Shown piece after piece: positions 1-18,700 of a DNA stretch of 64,000 bases. How positions within the stretch are numbered: position 1 is the stretch's first letter; each line of letters begins with the position of its first letter. The stretch comes from Cristatella mucedo. Taxonomy: Eukaryota; Bryozoa; Phylactolaemata; Cristatellidae. The stretch is from NCBI GenBank assembly GCA_009760855.2, contig WPIO01000049.1, positions 1,119,501 to 1,183,500 of the forward strand, written 5' to 3'. The notes below the pieces were generated by a model. That model searched no databases. It had not been told where the DNA came from and saw nothing but the letters and a program-made list of their open reading frames with translations. The translations under genes were made by a program, and so were the position numbers.

Positions 1-175
1 CTTTAAAATGAAGTTCGATCTCCCACTCCGACTGCGGCACGACGAGCGTAGGGTTGAACTTTTGAATCTACACTGGCAGCAAAGGTGGTGGGAGAGAGCT
101 ATTTTCTAACTATTTCATGCTCAAGGTCCTGCGCAGACCTAACGGTGCCCGAAGGCAATGCTGCAATAAAAAACA

Positions 176-643
176 TCAATCGTAGGGAGCTGACCGCCAT
201 AGGACTGTGAGGTTTGAGTGGTTGTACCTTAACAGTGGCGATGCACCTTCATTCACAAGAAGGCTAGCAATTTGCTCGTCGCCGCAGAAGTGCAGAGGCG
301 TGTTCAGAGAGGCGTCGCAGGTGTTAACGTCAGCTCCGCATGATATCAGCTTTAGGACAGCTTCTAAATCACGCCTACTGACGGCGCGGTGAAGCTCCGA
401 TTTCCCCGCGGCGTCTCGGAAGTGTATGTCAGCAGCGGCTCTCAGCATTCCCATAGCCGGCTTTCCGAAATACGGAAGTTCGGTGCGACGATAAATAAAG
501 CGCTTTCCTGTAGTGGAGGTAAGAACCACTCCGGCAGTTGCGCTACGTAATCTGGCGCCAGATTCCGCACATTCGGTTTCGTCCTCCGCCTGTGTCGCGT
601 GTGTTTTCTTATTTATTACGACTGGGCTATAACCTGTAGCCAT
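176..643 (-). CDS. Ankyrin-repeat protein, first exon or short gene
   Basis: The minus-strand frame opens with ATG at 643 and stops with TGA at 176-178 (155 codons). Residues about 80-115 read as one ankyrin repeat (GKSELHRAVSRRDLEAVLKL followed by ISCGADVN) and residues about 116-140 as a second (NTPLHF, then SLLVNEGASP). Ankyrin repeats are protein-binding helix-turn-helix modules, so a scaffold role is likely, but the family is not identifiable. The 78-residue N-terminus is polar and unrecognised. A good donor (AAG|GTAC on the minus strand, near 225) directly after the LLR that closes the second repeat suggests that the last 14 codons are intron and that the gene continues beyond the left edge. 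The exon lies in CpG-rich DNA, as expected for a 5' exon near a promoter. Confidence 0.65.
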   Translation of the reverse strand: MATGYSPVVINKKTHATQAEDETECAESGARLRSATAGVVLTSTTGKRFIYRRTELPYFGKPAMGMLRAAADIHFRDAAGKSELHRAVSRRDLEAVLKLISCGADVNTCDASLNTPLHFCGDEQIASLLVNEGASPLLRYNHSNLTVLWRSAPYD

Positions 644-1560
644 GGTCGATGAATTTAAAGCGACTGCGGAAGTCTCAGCTGCGACTAATCATAGTTTACT
701 GAGCACACATCGGTAAGTGGAAACGGCGTTATCTTCAAGCTCTGCAGTCAAGCTAGCTGAATCGTTGGATGCGGTTTTCGAGCTGCGCGAATACAATGCC
801 GTACTGTCTGCTGCAAATCGACTGATTACGTCTCAGTCACAGTGGTATTTGTTAAGTATAAGAACTTTCACTCGCGAAATAGCTCGGCGGCACGGCCGGC
901 TCTTTGCCGTCAGTTTTTTTGTTCCGAGCTGGCCGCCGCGGAGAGCCGTCACACGACCCGCGACGGACGGCGGACGAAGAGAGAGCGCTGCAGAAATCTG
1001 TAAGAGCTAAGAGTCGTAGGAATTTCTGAAGCTGATTGCGCAGAAGTCCGCCACTTCCCGCTGAGGGTCTGAGTCCTTGCTGCTCCTCGTCTAGCAGGAG
1101 CGTCGACGCTTGATAGATACAAGCGAATGTAACCGCCGAGTTGTCTATGGCAAATGCGAAGCCTGCGCCGCTTTCTGAGCGCGCCAAGGCCGATGCGTAG
1201 ACGAGAAGTACGTGAAACCCATTCGCCGCACAGTAATGCGCTGCTGCACAACGCATTTCCTATTCGTAATAGTGGCCGAGTCGCCGAATTTTTAAGAAGA
1301 GATTGTCAAGTGGAACAAACGCGAACGAAGAGTAGTTTGTTTTGCCCGTCTTTTCTTAGCGTTTTTAGCACCCGCCATTGTCAGCGTCGTTGCATAGTCG
1401 AGTTCTTGACCCGAGCATGCCGTGCTGCGGCCGCAGCCTGCTCGAGGTGGTCACGCATGGAGTTCCCTAGGAGTTTTCGTACCGAGCGCGAACGTGCGGC
1501 GGCAGCGAATTCCAGATTACGCCTGCGCGTGATGTTGGCGACCGGTCTCCCAACATGTTG
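380..1560. promoter_or_regulatory. CpG-rich island around the ankyrin start
   Basis: CpG dinucleotides are clearly denser here than in the AT-rich flanks, and the segment brackets the ATG of the minus-strand ankyrin exon. This is consistent with a promoter region. No TATA box or other core element could be assigned. Confidence 0.35.
852..1256 (-). CDS. Unassigned minus-strand open frame upstream of the ankyrin exon
   Basis: This is an open frame of 134 codons from an ATG at 1256, with a protein-like middle part (HVLLVYASALARSESG, then LRNQLQKFLRLLALTDFCSA, mostly helical) and a basic, low-complexity end after about residue 95. The region is CpG-rich, which lengthens chance open frames, and two other frames here are also open. 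I do not recognise a family. It could be an exon of a separate minus-strand gene or a chance frame in a CpG island. Confidence 0.2.
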   Translation of the reverse strand: MRCAAAHYCAANGFHVLLVYASALARSESGAGFAFAIDNSAVTFACIYQASTLLLDEEQQGLRPSAGSGGLLRNQLQKFLRLLALTDFCSALSSSAVRRGSCDGSPRRPARNKKTDGKEPAVPPSYFASESSYT

Positions 1561-1668
1561 AGGCCATTGACCAGAGCAGCCAGTCTCTTGGTCTCTATGA
1601 ACCCTAGAAGTCGTAATATCGGCATGCTGTCTTTCACCAAACCTGACCCTTACAACGTCTTAAACTGC

Positions 1669-1738
1669 GAGATGTAAAGTGCCTAGAAAGTGATTGAGTT
1701 CTCTGAGGGGGCTATAGAAAATGTTTTATTATTATATG
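1669..1738 (+). repeat. LINE 3'-end fragment
   Basis: The stretch contains the 3' signature shared by all copies of the dominant LINE in this window: a GTGCC-type stem, GATTGAGTTCTCTGAG loop, GC-rich return strand and a TTATTATTAT tail. Only the last 70 bases are present, a typical 5'-truncated insertion. Apart from this fragment, 1561-2115 holds nothing I can identify. Confidence 0.6.
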
Positions 1739-2115
1739 TGTCTTCGACTGCGCTCGCTGTACCAGTGAACCGGTGCCAGCGAAGACCATCAGCAGTGAGA
1801 TGGCAGCTGTGAGCCTGCTGCTTCCATTAACAGGTCTTGCCGTCCTATTCAGAAGTGGAGGGGGCTGCAGTGGTTCTGCTGGCTTTCCGGGCAACCCACC
1901 AAGGAGCAGCTTTGGGTTATCCGCTTAGGGCACTGGTGCCTCGATGCACGGATTTGCTAGTGCTACTCTGAACGTCTGTGTGCGTTGGTCTCTGCGTTGG
2001 TCAGTGTTGGTCCGTGTGCGTGCGCTCTCAAGGGGGCGGCGGCCATCATCGAGACTCCGACGCTTGGTGGCACCCGTAAGCGGCCCGTAGACGAAACCCT
2101 CTCTCCTCGGTCTGA

Positions 2116-10183
<8,068 letters not shown>

Positions 10184-10514
10184 TCGACCTTGCACGGTCT
10201 CACGGTCTTTGCAGTCAGCAATGTCTTTCCACAATGCTAGACAGTTGACAATGTCAATCAATAGGAAGCAAAGTCTGGCAGTTTGCTTATCAATATTGTC
10301 GTGGCTGCAGCATAGGCTGTAAATCTCTTCTCATTCCCTCGTGCTGAACATTGATAATCTTTCGGCCGTCGGTCGGCCAGCAGCAAGGCTCGGTCGTCCA
10401 GGCCCACCGGCCTGACATTCTTGATGAGTCCATTTTGCTGACATGGTATTTGGCATGCAGGCAAATTTGTGTGCCAAGGGGCTGTGGCATAACTTGTCGG
10501 CCTACCTATTTGTT

Positions 10515-10520
10515 AATAAA
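10515..10520 (+). terminator. AATAAA polyadenylation signal
   Basis: A canonical hexamer 332 bases after the stop codon of the CKAP2-like terminal exon, with GT-rich sequence about 30 bases downstream. Confidence 0.5.
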
Positions 10521-10576
10521 GATTACTCTCCTGTACACACATACAGGTATGAGCATGCAAGCCCTGTGTTACCGGC

Positions 10577-10735
10577 TGTTCCCCTAACCATATTATTCAT
10601 TTTGCTTGTTTTTCAAGCATGATTTTGCTTACCATTCAATTGCATTTCACTTTGCAGCAAATGTAAAGCGCCTAGAGAGAGATTAAGTTCTCTGAGGGCG
10701 CTTTATCAAGTGAATTATTAGTATTATTATTATTA
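10577..10735 (+). repeat. LINE 3'-end fragment
   Basis: Matches the 3' UTR of the larger copies (CTTGTTTTTCAAGCATGATTT, then AGCAAATGTAAAGCGCC), the stem-loop with GATTAAGTTCTCTGAGG, and a (TTA)n end. It is 5'-truncated just downstream of the CKAP2-like poly(A) signal. The next kilobase, to 11760, shows nothing I can identify. Confidence 0.85.
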
Positions 10736-11774
10736 TATCTGATTGTACAATTTAATTATGTATGATAGGGCCTGACATCTGACTGAATGTGAGTTGAGCC
10801 CCAAGCTGGCTTTTCATATTCTCCATCTGAGCTGACTGGTCTTTTTTCTCAACTTATGCTGGGTGGATGCAGATACAGCGATTGGCAATTCTATTTGCCT
10901 AGTATCATGGACTGGCTATGGTGAACGAAGGTTTTTCAAGGGAGTTATGCCTCTTGCTACAGCCATTTAGAAACACTTCTCAGTAATGTTGGCTGCTTTA
11001 GCTAGATTGTTCCTCCACAATTTTTTTATAACGGCGAGGAGCCTTCTAGACATTGACTCCGACAATTTCTCACATACGTCAGATGGGATTCTGTGCCATT
11101 CTTTCTGCAAAAGTTTGAATAATTCATTACCATTTCATGGAAGGATGACGTCTCACTTTCGACACTCAGTAATGTAATGTATCTCCGTCTATAACTCTAA
11201 AGTCATAAAGACCATGTGGGTGTTACGCACGAGTCCTGAATAGCGCTCTCAGCCTATGCAGCTTTCGGTAGCCGACAGACTGCGTCTCACGAAACAAAGA
11301 GAAAGTGGGAAGCATAGCAGTCAGGAGAGCAGTTGAGGTAGTGAGTAGCATGGAAGTAGCAGCTCAGGACCGCCGAAAAGGATGAGCCATAGTCAGTCAC
11401 TGTCCTCACTGCAACTGCTTTGACCGTTGCTCGATTGGTACGCGTACACAAGCTCTTCCTGTCCATAAGCTATTCCTCTTATAAAGGTAAATAGGCCTAA
11501 TTTTCTTTTCCAGGTTAACTCCCGCAAGTTTAGAGTGAATGTAGTGCATTGACAGTGCAAGATTGTAGTAGAGGCTGTGCTTTATCACTGAGAATAATGT
11601 TGGACAAGAAAGATCGACAGCTCACAGCAAGCTTGGATGAATGGTGATCGACACGTAGCTTTGAAAATTTTAGCGTGGACTGTTCAGGCCGAATATACCC
11701 TTCCATGCCAGAGTAACTGCAGAGCTAGCCTGTTTCGCCTGCTAGCCTGTTGGTGAGTGCATTCTGTGCTCACT

Positions 11775-11972
11775 CTGTCTGTCTCTCTCCTCTCCATCTT
11801 TCCCCCTGTCTCTCTCTGTCTCTCTCTGTCTGTCTGTCTGTCTGTCTGTCTCTGTCTGTCTCTGTCTGTCTCTGTCTGTCTCTGTCTCTCTCTGTCTCTC
11901 TCTGTCTCTCTCTCTGTCTCTCTCTGTCTCTCTCTGTCTCTCTCTCTGTCTCTCTCTGTCTCTCTCTCTCTC
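11775..11972 (+). repeat. (TCTG)n/(TC)n microsatellite
   Basis: Roughly 200 bases of TCTG and TCTC units. The open frames across it (Ser/Leu/Cys or Arg/Glu repeats) are artefacts of the repeat. 11973-12420 contains no recognised feature. Confidence 0.95.
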
Positions 11973-12420
11973 TAGAGTGGACCAGCCTGAACAGGGATGA
12001 ATGCATGGGTGCATCCCTTCACGCCGTGCACCTCGGTGCCAAAAATGTTTACGACTTGTTTTTGGCTATGGTGGCCCTAAAAGACGCTCGCTTTACATCG
12101 AAATGCTGAATATTACCTTACGATGTGCAAACTGTACGAGAATAGAATGAACGGCAAAAAAATTTAGTCAACAATTGTCTCATGCGTAGTTAAGAACTAA
12201 AAGTTGTATTTGCATGCTCAATGATCAGACGTAAACAAAATACAAGCTCCGACGTTTCAAGCAGCTGAAAATCTCATTCTGAATTTTTGCTTAAGCATGG
12301 AACAAGCTCAAAAGCTAGCAGGCAGCTGTAATAATAGTAATATAATTGGGACTCAATAAAAAAAAAGTTGTGTAGCACCAAGAACCGCTCAATGTTGATT
12401 CATCCAAGAAAGAGTGCGGA

Positions 12421-13249
12421 ATGGACATGCAGCACAAGGACAGGCTGACCGGGATGCTTCAAGATAAAAACGGATTCACGGAGGAACGTCGCAAAAATCA
12501 ACACCCAGAGTTTATAGAGATCCAGCGAGGTGACGGCGTTATCCAGCAATGTAACGACGTTATCCAACAAGGTGAAGGCTTTATCCAGCGATACGAAGAC
12601 GTTGTCCGGCGAGGTGAAGGCTTTATACAGCGATACGAAGACGTTGTCCGGCGAGGTGAAGACGTCGCGGATAAAGACGTCGAGGATGAAAACAAAGGAG
12701 ACGATTCCGACGATGGAGATGGCTCCGACGATAGAGATGGCTCGGGCGACGATAGAGACGGCTCAGACGACGATGAAGACGGTTCAGACGACGATGAAGA
12801 TGGCTCCGACGACGATGGAAACGGCTCCAACGACGATGGAGACGACTCCGACGATGGAGACAGCTCCGACGATAGAGACGGCTCCGACAACGATGGAGAC
12901 GGCTCCGACGACAATGGAGGCGGCTCGGACGACGATGGAGACGGCTCAGACGACGATGAAGACGGCTCCGACGACGATGGAAATGGATCCAACGACGATG
13001 GAGACGACTCCGACGATAGAGACAGCTCCGACGATGGAAACGACTCGAACGAAGGAGACGGCTCCCACGACGGAGACGGCTCGGACGACGTTGGAGACGG
13101 CTCCAACGACGATGGAAACGGCTCGGAGGACAATGAAGATGGCTCCGGACGATGGAGATATCTCTGACGATGAAGATGACTCGGACGATGGAGACGGCTC
13201 CGACGAAGGAGAAACTTACTGCGTCTCAGATCCGGGACAATACCATTAA
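12421..13249 (+). CDS. Acidic Asp/Gly/Ser repeat locus, possible gene with frame switch
   Basis: From ATG at 12421 the frame encodes 248 residues: a charged N-terminus, a 14-residue repeat (GFIQRYEDVVRRGE twice, preceded by a diverged GVIQQCNDVIQQGE), then about 150 residues of DGSDD-type repeats from 9-18 nt DNA units. At about 13148 the acidic reading passes into the frame two bases later (DISDDEDDSDDGDGSDEGE) and stops at 13249. The alternative plus frame encodes heptad-like units (TLSGEVK, ALSSDTK), and the minus strand encodes Ser/Pro/Glu repeats. Three open frames over 600 bases follow from a stop-free repeat, so the correct frame is uncertain. No family is recognised. Confidence 0.3.
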
Positions 13250-13400
13250 AGGCGAAATAAGTTTCGGTCCGTATTCACAGCAACGATTCGTCCTTAATTG
13301 CTCTGCTGCTGCGAGAGCGGCGGCTAACACCGTGCTTCACTTTGCCACGCCATGCTTTCATTTCCAGTCTAAGGCTGCTTTAAAGAAAGCCCGATAGTAC

Positions 13401-13610
13401 TCCAGATTAATAAGTCGGTGGCGCGAGTCGCTCAGGCGGTTGTCGACAGGGTTATTAGAGTGGGCGGCGAAAATTTTAAAGTAATTGAAGAAACGTAGGG
13501 AGACGTCCAGATTAATAAGTCGGTGGCGCGAGTCGCTCAGGCGGTTGTCGACAGGGTTATTAGAGTGGGCGGCGAAAATTTTAAAGTAATTGAAGAAACG
13601 TAGGGAGACG
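13401..13610. repeat. Perfect 105-bp tandem duplication
   Basis: The unit starting TCCAGATTAATAAGTCGG occurs at 13401-13505 and again at 13506-13610 with no difference I can find. It has no resemblance to the SINE or LINE families nearby. From 13611 to 14146 nothing else is recognised. Confidence 0.95.
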
Positions 13611-14146
13611 TACGGATGGATTACGAGCATTCCCACCTCCTTCCCACGACTCTTCGATGTTTATGTCACCAGTACTGGGTGGCGGTCACCGTGTAAACCG
13701 CCTTCAATCGGGTTTACGCGGCGAGTCGAGCCTCCTACCGTCTTCCCAACTAGTTCTGTCCTATTTTGTTTTTCTGCAGGACGCTTACACGGGCCCGCTT
13801 ACTCGCTGCGCACCCAGGCGTTCAGGGGAAGAAGATTTTGATATTCGTTTTGGTGAAGGGCTCCTCGTTGCAGGTGCCGATGAACGTCTACCTTTCAAGA
13901 TTGTTTTCATCGCCCGCCAGTAAAAAGGCCAACAAGTAAACCTGCGTCTGGCTAATGCGTCTTCGTTCAGTCTTGGACCGCTCTCCCCACGATTGGCGAC
14001 GGAGCACATAAGGAGCAGATAGGAAGCAGGACTCACCATGCAAACGCGTCATTAACCGAGAGCAGCCGAACGTGGCTGCACTTCTTGGCTAAGTAAAGCC
14101 TCGTGCCAGAGCACGTCGTAGCGGCTCACGAACTACAGTCTTTACT

Positions 14147-14290
14147 GTGTGGTCCAGCGGTTAAGGTGCTCGCCCCGACCAAGGTATGGCTGAGGTCGTG
14201 GGCTCGAGCCCCGAGGCGTATGTGAAGCGTCAGAATAGAGTTTTAAGTTCTCTTGGGGCGCCATGTAAATAAATTATTTAAAAAATGAAT
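14147..14290 (+). repeat. SINE-A copy
   Basis: One of the best copies: the head TGGTCCAGCGGTTAAGGTGC resembles a tRNA A-box, the B-box region reads GTCGTGGGCTCGAGCCCC, and the tail GCGTCAGAATAGAGTTTTAAG runs into GGGGCGCC and an AT-rich end. Confidence 0.85.
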
Positions 14291-14679
14291 TATTTACTAC
14301 CGAAAACGGCACACGTAGCGGTGCTAGTTCTTTAAATCCCGTGAGTGAATGCCGGTAAATGCGGTGCCATAAAGCATACCGAGCGGGATGCCAAATCGAC
14401 TATCGGTCAGCTATCCAATGCACAGCAGCCTCAAAGGAAACGCCGCATACAACCCAAGCCGGTCATTCATTCTAGCGTGGCAGGCAGGTTGCATGACGGG
14501 TTTTAATGCGGTGCCCAGTTTTCTGGGCACCACAGGCTTCGAAGAGCTTCGATGCCAAGGCTGGGCGCATGTGGCTCACGTTTTCGTGGTCTAATTGTGG
14601 TCTCTCAATAAGCGCCTTAGCGATGGACATTTTGGAAGATTAAGGAATAGGAGAACTTCGGCCCTATGAAGCCAGTAAG

Positions 14680-14895
14680 CATATGCAATTACTGATGAAC
14701 GTGGCTACACGGCTAGTCATCAAAGCCAAGAGGTTCAGCCGTACGTCTCCCACGCTGAAGGAGCTTCGACGGCTTCCGGTCAATAAACCAAGACTCATTA
14801 AAACTCCTACTCCGACCGACAACGCCCACTATGGCTTGGCTCCTTCGTACCTAGCACAACTGCTGCAGCTGTTTCAGCATGCTCGTGGCTCAGGT
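14680..14895 (+). pseudogene. Older LINE reverse transcriptase C-terminal fragment
   Basis: The translation shows the hallmarks of the region after the RT domain in CR1/L2-type elements: NVATRLVIKAKRF, SPTLKELRRLPV, then YGLAPSYLAQLL. The fragment directly precedes a younger copy of the same general type starting at 14912. Confidence 0.6.
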
Positions 14896-14911
14896 CTTCT
14901 ATGAACAATAA

Positions 14912-15495
14912 TGTAGCAGTTTCTTTCCTTGCACTGGCTACCAGTCAAGCAACGGATTGACTTCAAGGTTTTGTCGCTCACTTTTAGGTCCCTTCATTCT
15001 ATGGCTCCAGCCTATCTCTCCGACACACTCCCCCATCAGGCCAAGCATCGTACCACCCGCTTTTCGGAATCCAACAGTCTACCAATACCTCATACAAACC
15101 TCAAATCTTTTGGAGACCGTGCATTTAGTTCGTATGCTCCCAAAGCCTGGAACTCCCTCCCGACCTGCGTCAGAACATCACCTGACCTGACCACATTTAA
15201 AAGGAACTTGAAAACACACCTATTTAGGACAGCATTTAGTGGGTCCCTGTGATTCGTTCTTGATGTGCTTATGCGTGCTGACACTGTGCATGCTGCCACT
15301 AACCACATTTGCATGCCGACCCTGTGCATGTCACCCCTAACCATGTTATTTATTTTGTTTGTTTTTCAAGCATGATTTTACTTACCATTCAATTGCATTT
15401 CCCTTTGCAGCAAATGTAAAGCGCCTAGAAAGAGATTAAGTTCTCTGAGGGCGCTTTATCAAGTACATTATTATTATTATTTTATTATTATTTCC
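14912..15495 (+). pseudogene. LINE ORF2 C-terminus and 3' UTR (best plus-strand copy)
   Basis: An open stretch at 14929-15252 encodes LHWLPVKQRIDFKVLSLTF, MAPAYLSDTLPHQAKHRTT and FGDRAFSSYAPKAWNSLPT, ending KTHLFRTAFSGSL, the typical C-terminus of CR1/L2-like non-LTR ORF2 proteins. It is followed by a 3' UTR, the GCGCC/GGCGC stem-loop and (TTA)n. The catalytic RT domain is absent, so this is a 5'-truncated, dead copy. It is useful as the local reference for the 3' UTR. Confidence 0.9.
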
Positions 15496-15589
15496 TTCAC
15501 CTAAAGACCGTTGGCGACGTAAGCTTACTCTGCAGGTCCTTGACTGTCAGAGCGGGTATTTCAATGCTACTAACTCCTTCGACTTCTCT

Positions 15590-15990
15590 CATGTATCACC
15601 GTGTGCTTCTCGCTTTCTCTTTCGGTTTCGGAGATGGAGTCTGTTACCGTAGGCGCATCGAAAGAAGCTTACGTTTTGAGTCATCCATTGTCGACTCTCG
15701 TGCGTAATACCCACTCTACTCATGTTACTTTGGCGAGTTATAAACGACGATGCAGTACACGCTTTGGAGGCTGAGCATTTAGCTCTATTCATGCTCGAAA
15801 AGCATGGCACTCGCTCCAGACAGACTTCAAGACATTCACAAAGCTAAAACCGCACCTGTTTCTCACAGCATTGTATGGTCCTTGTGAAGGGTCCTTCGCT
15901 TGATTATGCGCGCCTAAACTGTGCTGGTTAGCACTAAGTATATGGATATGCTTCCTGTGTAGGAAATTTAAAGATAATGTAAATAATAAA
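15590..15990 (+). pseudogene. Degenerate LINE ORF2 C-terminal fragment
   Basis: A plus-strand reading near 15800-15890 gives KAWHSLQTDFKTFTKLKPHL and LFLTALYGPCE, a decayed version of the KAWNSLPT...KTHLFRTAFSGS ending of the younger LINE. Frames are broken upstream. Downstream, 15990-16547 contains nothing identifiable. Confidence 0.55.
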
Positions 15991-16547
15991 TAATGTAAAT
16001 GTAAATAATGTGAAGATGTAAAGAAGGAAATGTAAAATGTCCAGCAATATAAAATATTGCAGGAAAACAGCCAATAAATGCTTATAGCTTTATTGAGTTT
16101 CAAAAGATGAATTAAATTATTGCGGAAAAGGAAAAAATGGGTCGATCAAAATAGACAAGAAAGTCCACAAAATAGGCGTTCGTCGCTTTGTTCTGTCAAC
16201 TACGCTCATGCGTAGAATCCCAAAAAAAGCAAGTAAATGCGTGGACCTTCCAGTCTTGCAGTGGCAGCTGCAGAGTCATTGAGTTCCGTTTATGAAGCAG
16301 GATCATTTAAGCCTAGAAGCATTGATTTACATTCTACTTCTAGGCTACAAATATAATCTGCACACGAGTCTCACACTATCTCAGGCATTAACTTAGCACG
16401 CGTTCATTCTGCCCATCTAACACAATACACGCTAAGAATCTTCACTAAATCAGTAAGTGTATAGCATTGGAGAAGCACAAGTTGTTCATGCATTCCATGA
16501 CCGACTTTAGAGGAATTGGCAAGCGTGGCATCTGCCCATAGTATGCC

Positions 16548-16655
16548 TTCAATTGCATTTCACTTTACAGCAAATGTAAAGCGCCTAGAGAGAGATTGAG
16601 TTCTCTGAGGGCGCTTTATCAAGTGAATTATTATTATTATTATTATTATTCAAAC
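16548..16655 (+). repeat. LINE 3'-end fragment
   Basis: Begins in TTCAATTGCATTTCACTTTA, continues with AAATGTAAAGCGCC, the GATTGAGTTCTCTGAGG loop and a (TTA)n tail. 16656-17577 shows no recognisable gene. Confidence 0.85.
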
Positions 16656-17869
16656 AAATGCTTACTGAATTAGAGGCAAGCTCAACTAGCCTGATCATGA
16701 GTCGAGATATTTACAGTGCACAGTTTATGAAATAAAATGGCTTGGGACCAGTGTGTGGCAATCCATGATTAGCAGCAAATCAGCCGAAGCCATGTAATAG
16801 GCAGTCGGTTGAGCCTTAGCAGTTGGGCTGAGTTGTGCCCTAAGCTTTCCGACGTGGGAGACTTGTACCCACGGCTGATTCCAGAGGTCTGTAAACATCT
16901 GACGATTTCAAGTAGATTTCTCTCTACTCCATGGATGCACTCTTGTTAGCTTAATGAATGGACGCTCGTCGTTGTTGCCGTAATCCACTATGGTCGCCAT
17001 GTATGAATGCATTGTTGCTTCACCTACGAGTCTCTAGGCAGAATTCCACGGCCCATGAGGGCCTCACAGATACTCTAGTAAGTCGGCTAACTGCTGTGAG
17101 TACTATTTTTGCGGCCTATTTCTGTACGGAAGTGGAGGCCATTACACCCAGTTTGTAACACTACACCACTTGGTACAACCCAGCAGGACTGTCCTCCCGA
17201 TATACACTAATGTAAGTGCACACCAAAACCGAGAAAGTAAAAAATACGCTAGTATGTGTAGACAAGACCCTCGAAACACCAACACTCGATAAATAGTTCA
17301 CCCAAATTTTAATGGGTCCAAACCGCAACAGTTTTGGTTTACGTTGGTTACCGTCTTGCTACTGTATACATCGGTTGGCCAAAGGTAAATAATGGCAGCA
17401 GAGCAATCCACAAAGCCACGCATATATACTTACTCAATGACAGAAAATCATCAGTATTGAATAATGTGTAGATGCGACTAGGAACTAGCTTGCGGTATTT
17501 GGGACAACAGCTTGACATCCGACTAGGCCAGAAGAAAGCAAAAACCAGCCTGCGATAAACACAACAAACTAAGCAATTGTAACGCCGAAGGCTCGGCGGG
17601 GTAAGCTTGACCTGCCGCTTACCTAGCGGCGTAGCCTATCGCCTAGTGCCGTTCGGTGCGCGCCTACGCGCAATAAGCTGGCCGCCACGAAACGAGCGTT
17701 TCTGGCTCTGACCTGCTTACCGTTACTAAAGGGGGTCGCGAGTCCGCGGCGTGAATTGGAAGCAAGACACACAGATTGGGGATTTTACTGAACTTTATTC
17801 GCAAGCGCACAAAGTCGCTGCGCGTCTAGTTCAGCTTTATCTCCACACTCCTCGCACGCTCTCAACTGC

Positions 17870-18185
17870 ACCAACACTCTTGCGGAGGGAATACTCCTCC
17901 ACACTAAGCGCGACCCGGACCCTAAACCCTAACCGGTGAACTAGGAATCCGTTCCCACCTGTGCCGAGGGAATACCCCAAACACGCCAACTTGCACACTC
18001 TTGCGGAGGGAATACTCCTCCACACTGAAGTGCGAACCGGAGTCTAAACCCTACCCGGTGAACAAGAACTCGGTTTCCACCAGTGCGGCAGGAATACTCC
18101 GCACACGCCAACTCAAGCACTCCTGCGGAGGAAATACTTCTCCACACTGAAGCGCGACCCGGAGCCTAAACGCTACCCGGTGAAC
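17870..18185 (-). repeat. ~121-bp internal tandem repeats of the LTR
   Basis: Three units begin at about 17880, 18001 and 18122, each with TTGCGGAGGGAATACTCC or a close variant. The equivalent units in the inner LTR are at about 19440-19760. Each unit also contains a TAAACCCTACCCGG-like segment. Confidence 0.8.
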
Positions 18186-18700
18186 TAGAGCTCCACACAC
18201 GCCAACTACGCCTAGCTCGCGCCGGCAAATCCCTATGCCGAGACCACGTGCTAGCGCGCACACACAACACAAAAGAAACACAAAGCACGAAAGAACACAC
18301 AAAATGCCAGCTCGGGCGCGATACGACCGTATTCGGTGGAGTTCCACCGAATCCTCCTAGCGCTGTCTCGTCTTGTTCCGTCAATCGCCGGCGAACAGCC
18401 CGCCCTCCTCCCTCGCTTTCAGAGAAACGAGTGCGACGGCGTCGAAGCCGGACCAAAGACAAAAAGACACGAGGCCAAGAGCGAGCGTCGCTCGACTCTT
18501 AAATACCTAGCTGGAACAATGGGCAAGAGCTTAGTGGTATTGGGCCCGGACACCTTGGCCTATTACAGAAAGGAATTACTACCGTCCCCAGGCCACTGGA
18601 AGGGTACCTCCGTCCAGCTTGAATGGCGAATGGGTTCCAGAAGATTCTTTCTTGGAAAGAGGGAAGGCCGGGGGTTGACAGGCCAGCCAACATCTATCAG

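Noticed and set aside
14149..14220. Possible tRNA gene (A-box and B-box motifs)
   Set aside because: The same unit recurs many times with a LINE-like tail and cannot form a normal cloverleaf, so it is a SINE. The same applies to the copies at 27083 and 61446.
17900..18060. Telomere-like CCTAAACCCTAACC sequence
   Set aside because: Single short matches inside the LTR tandem repeats, not an array.
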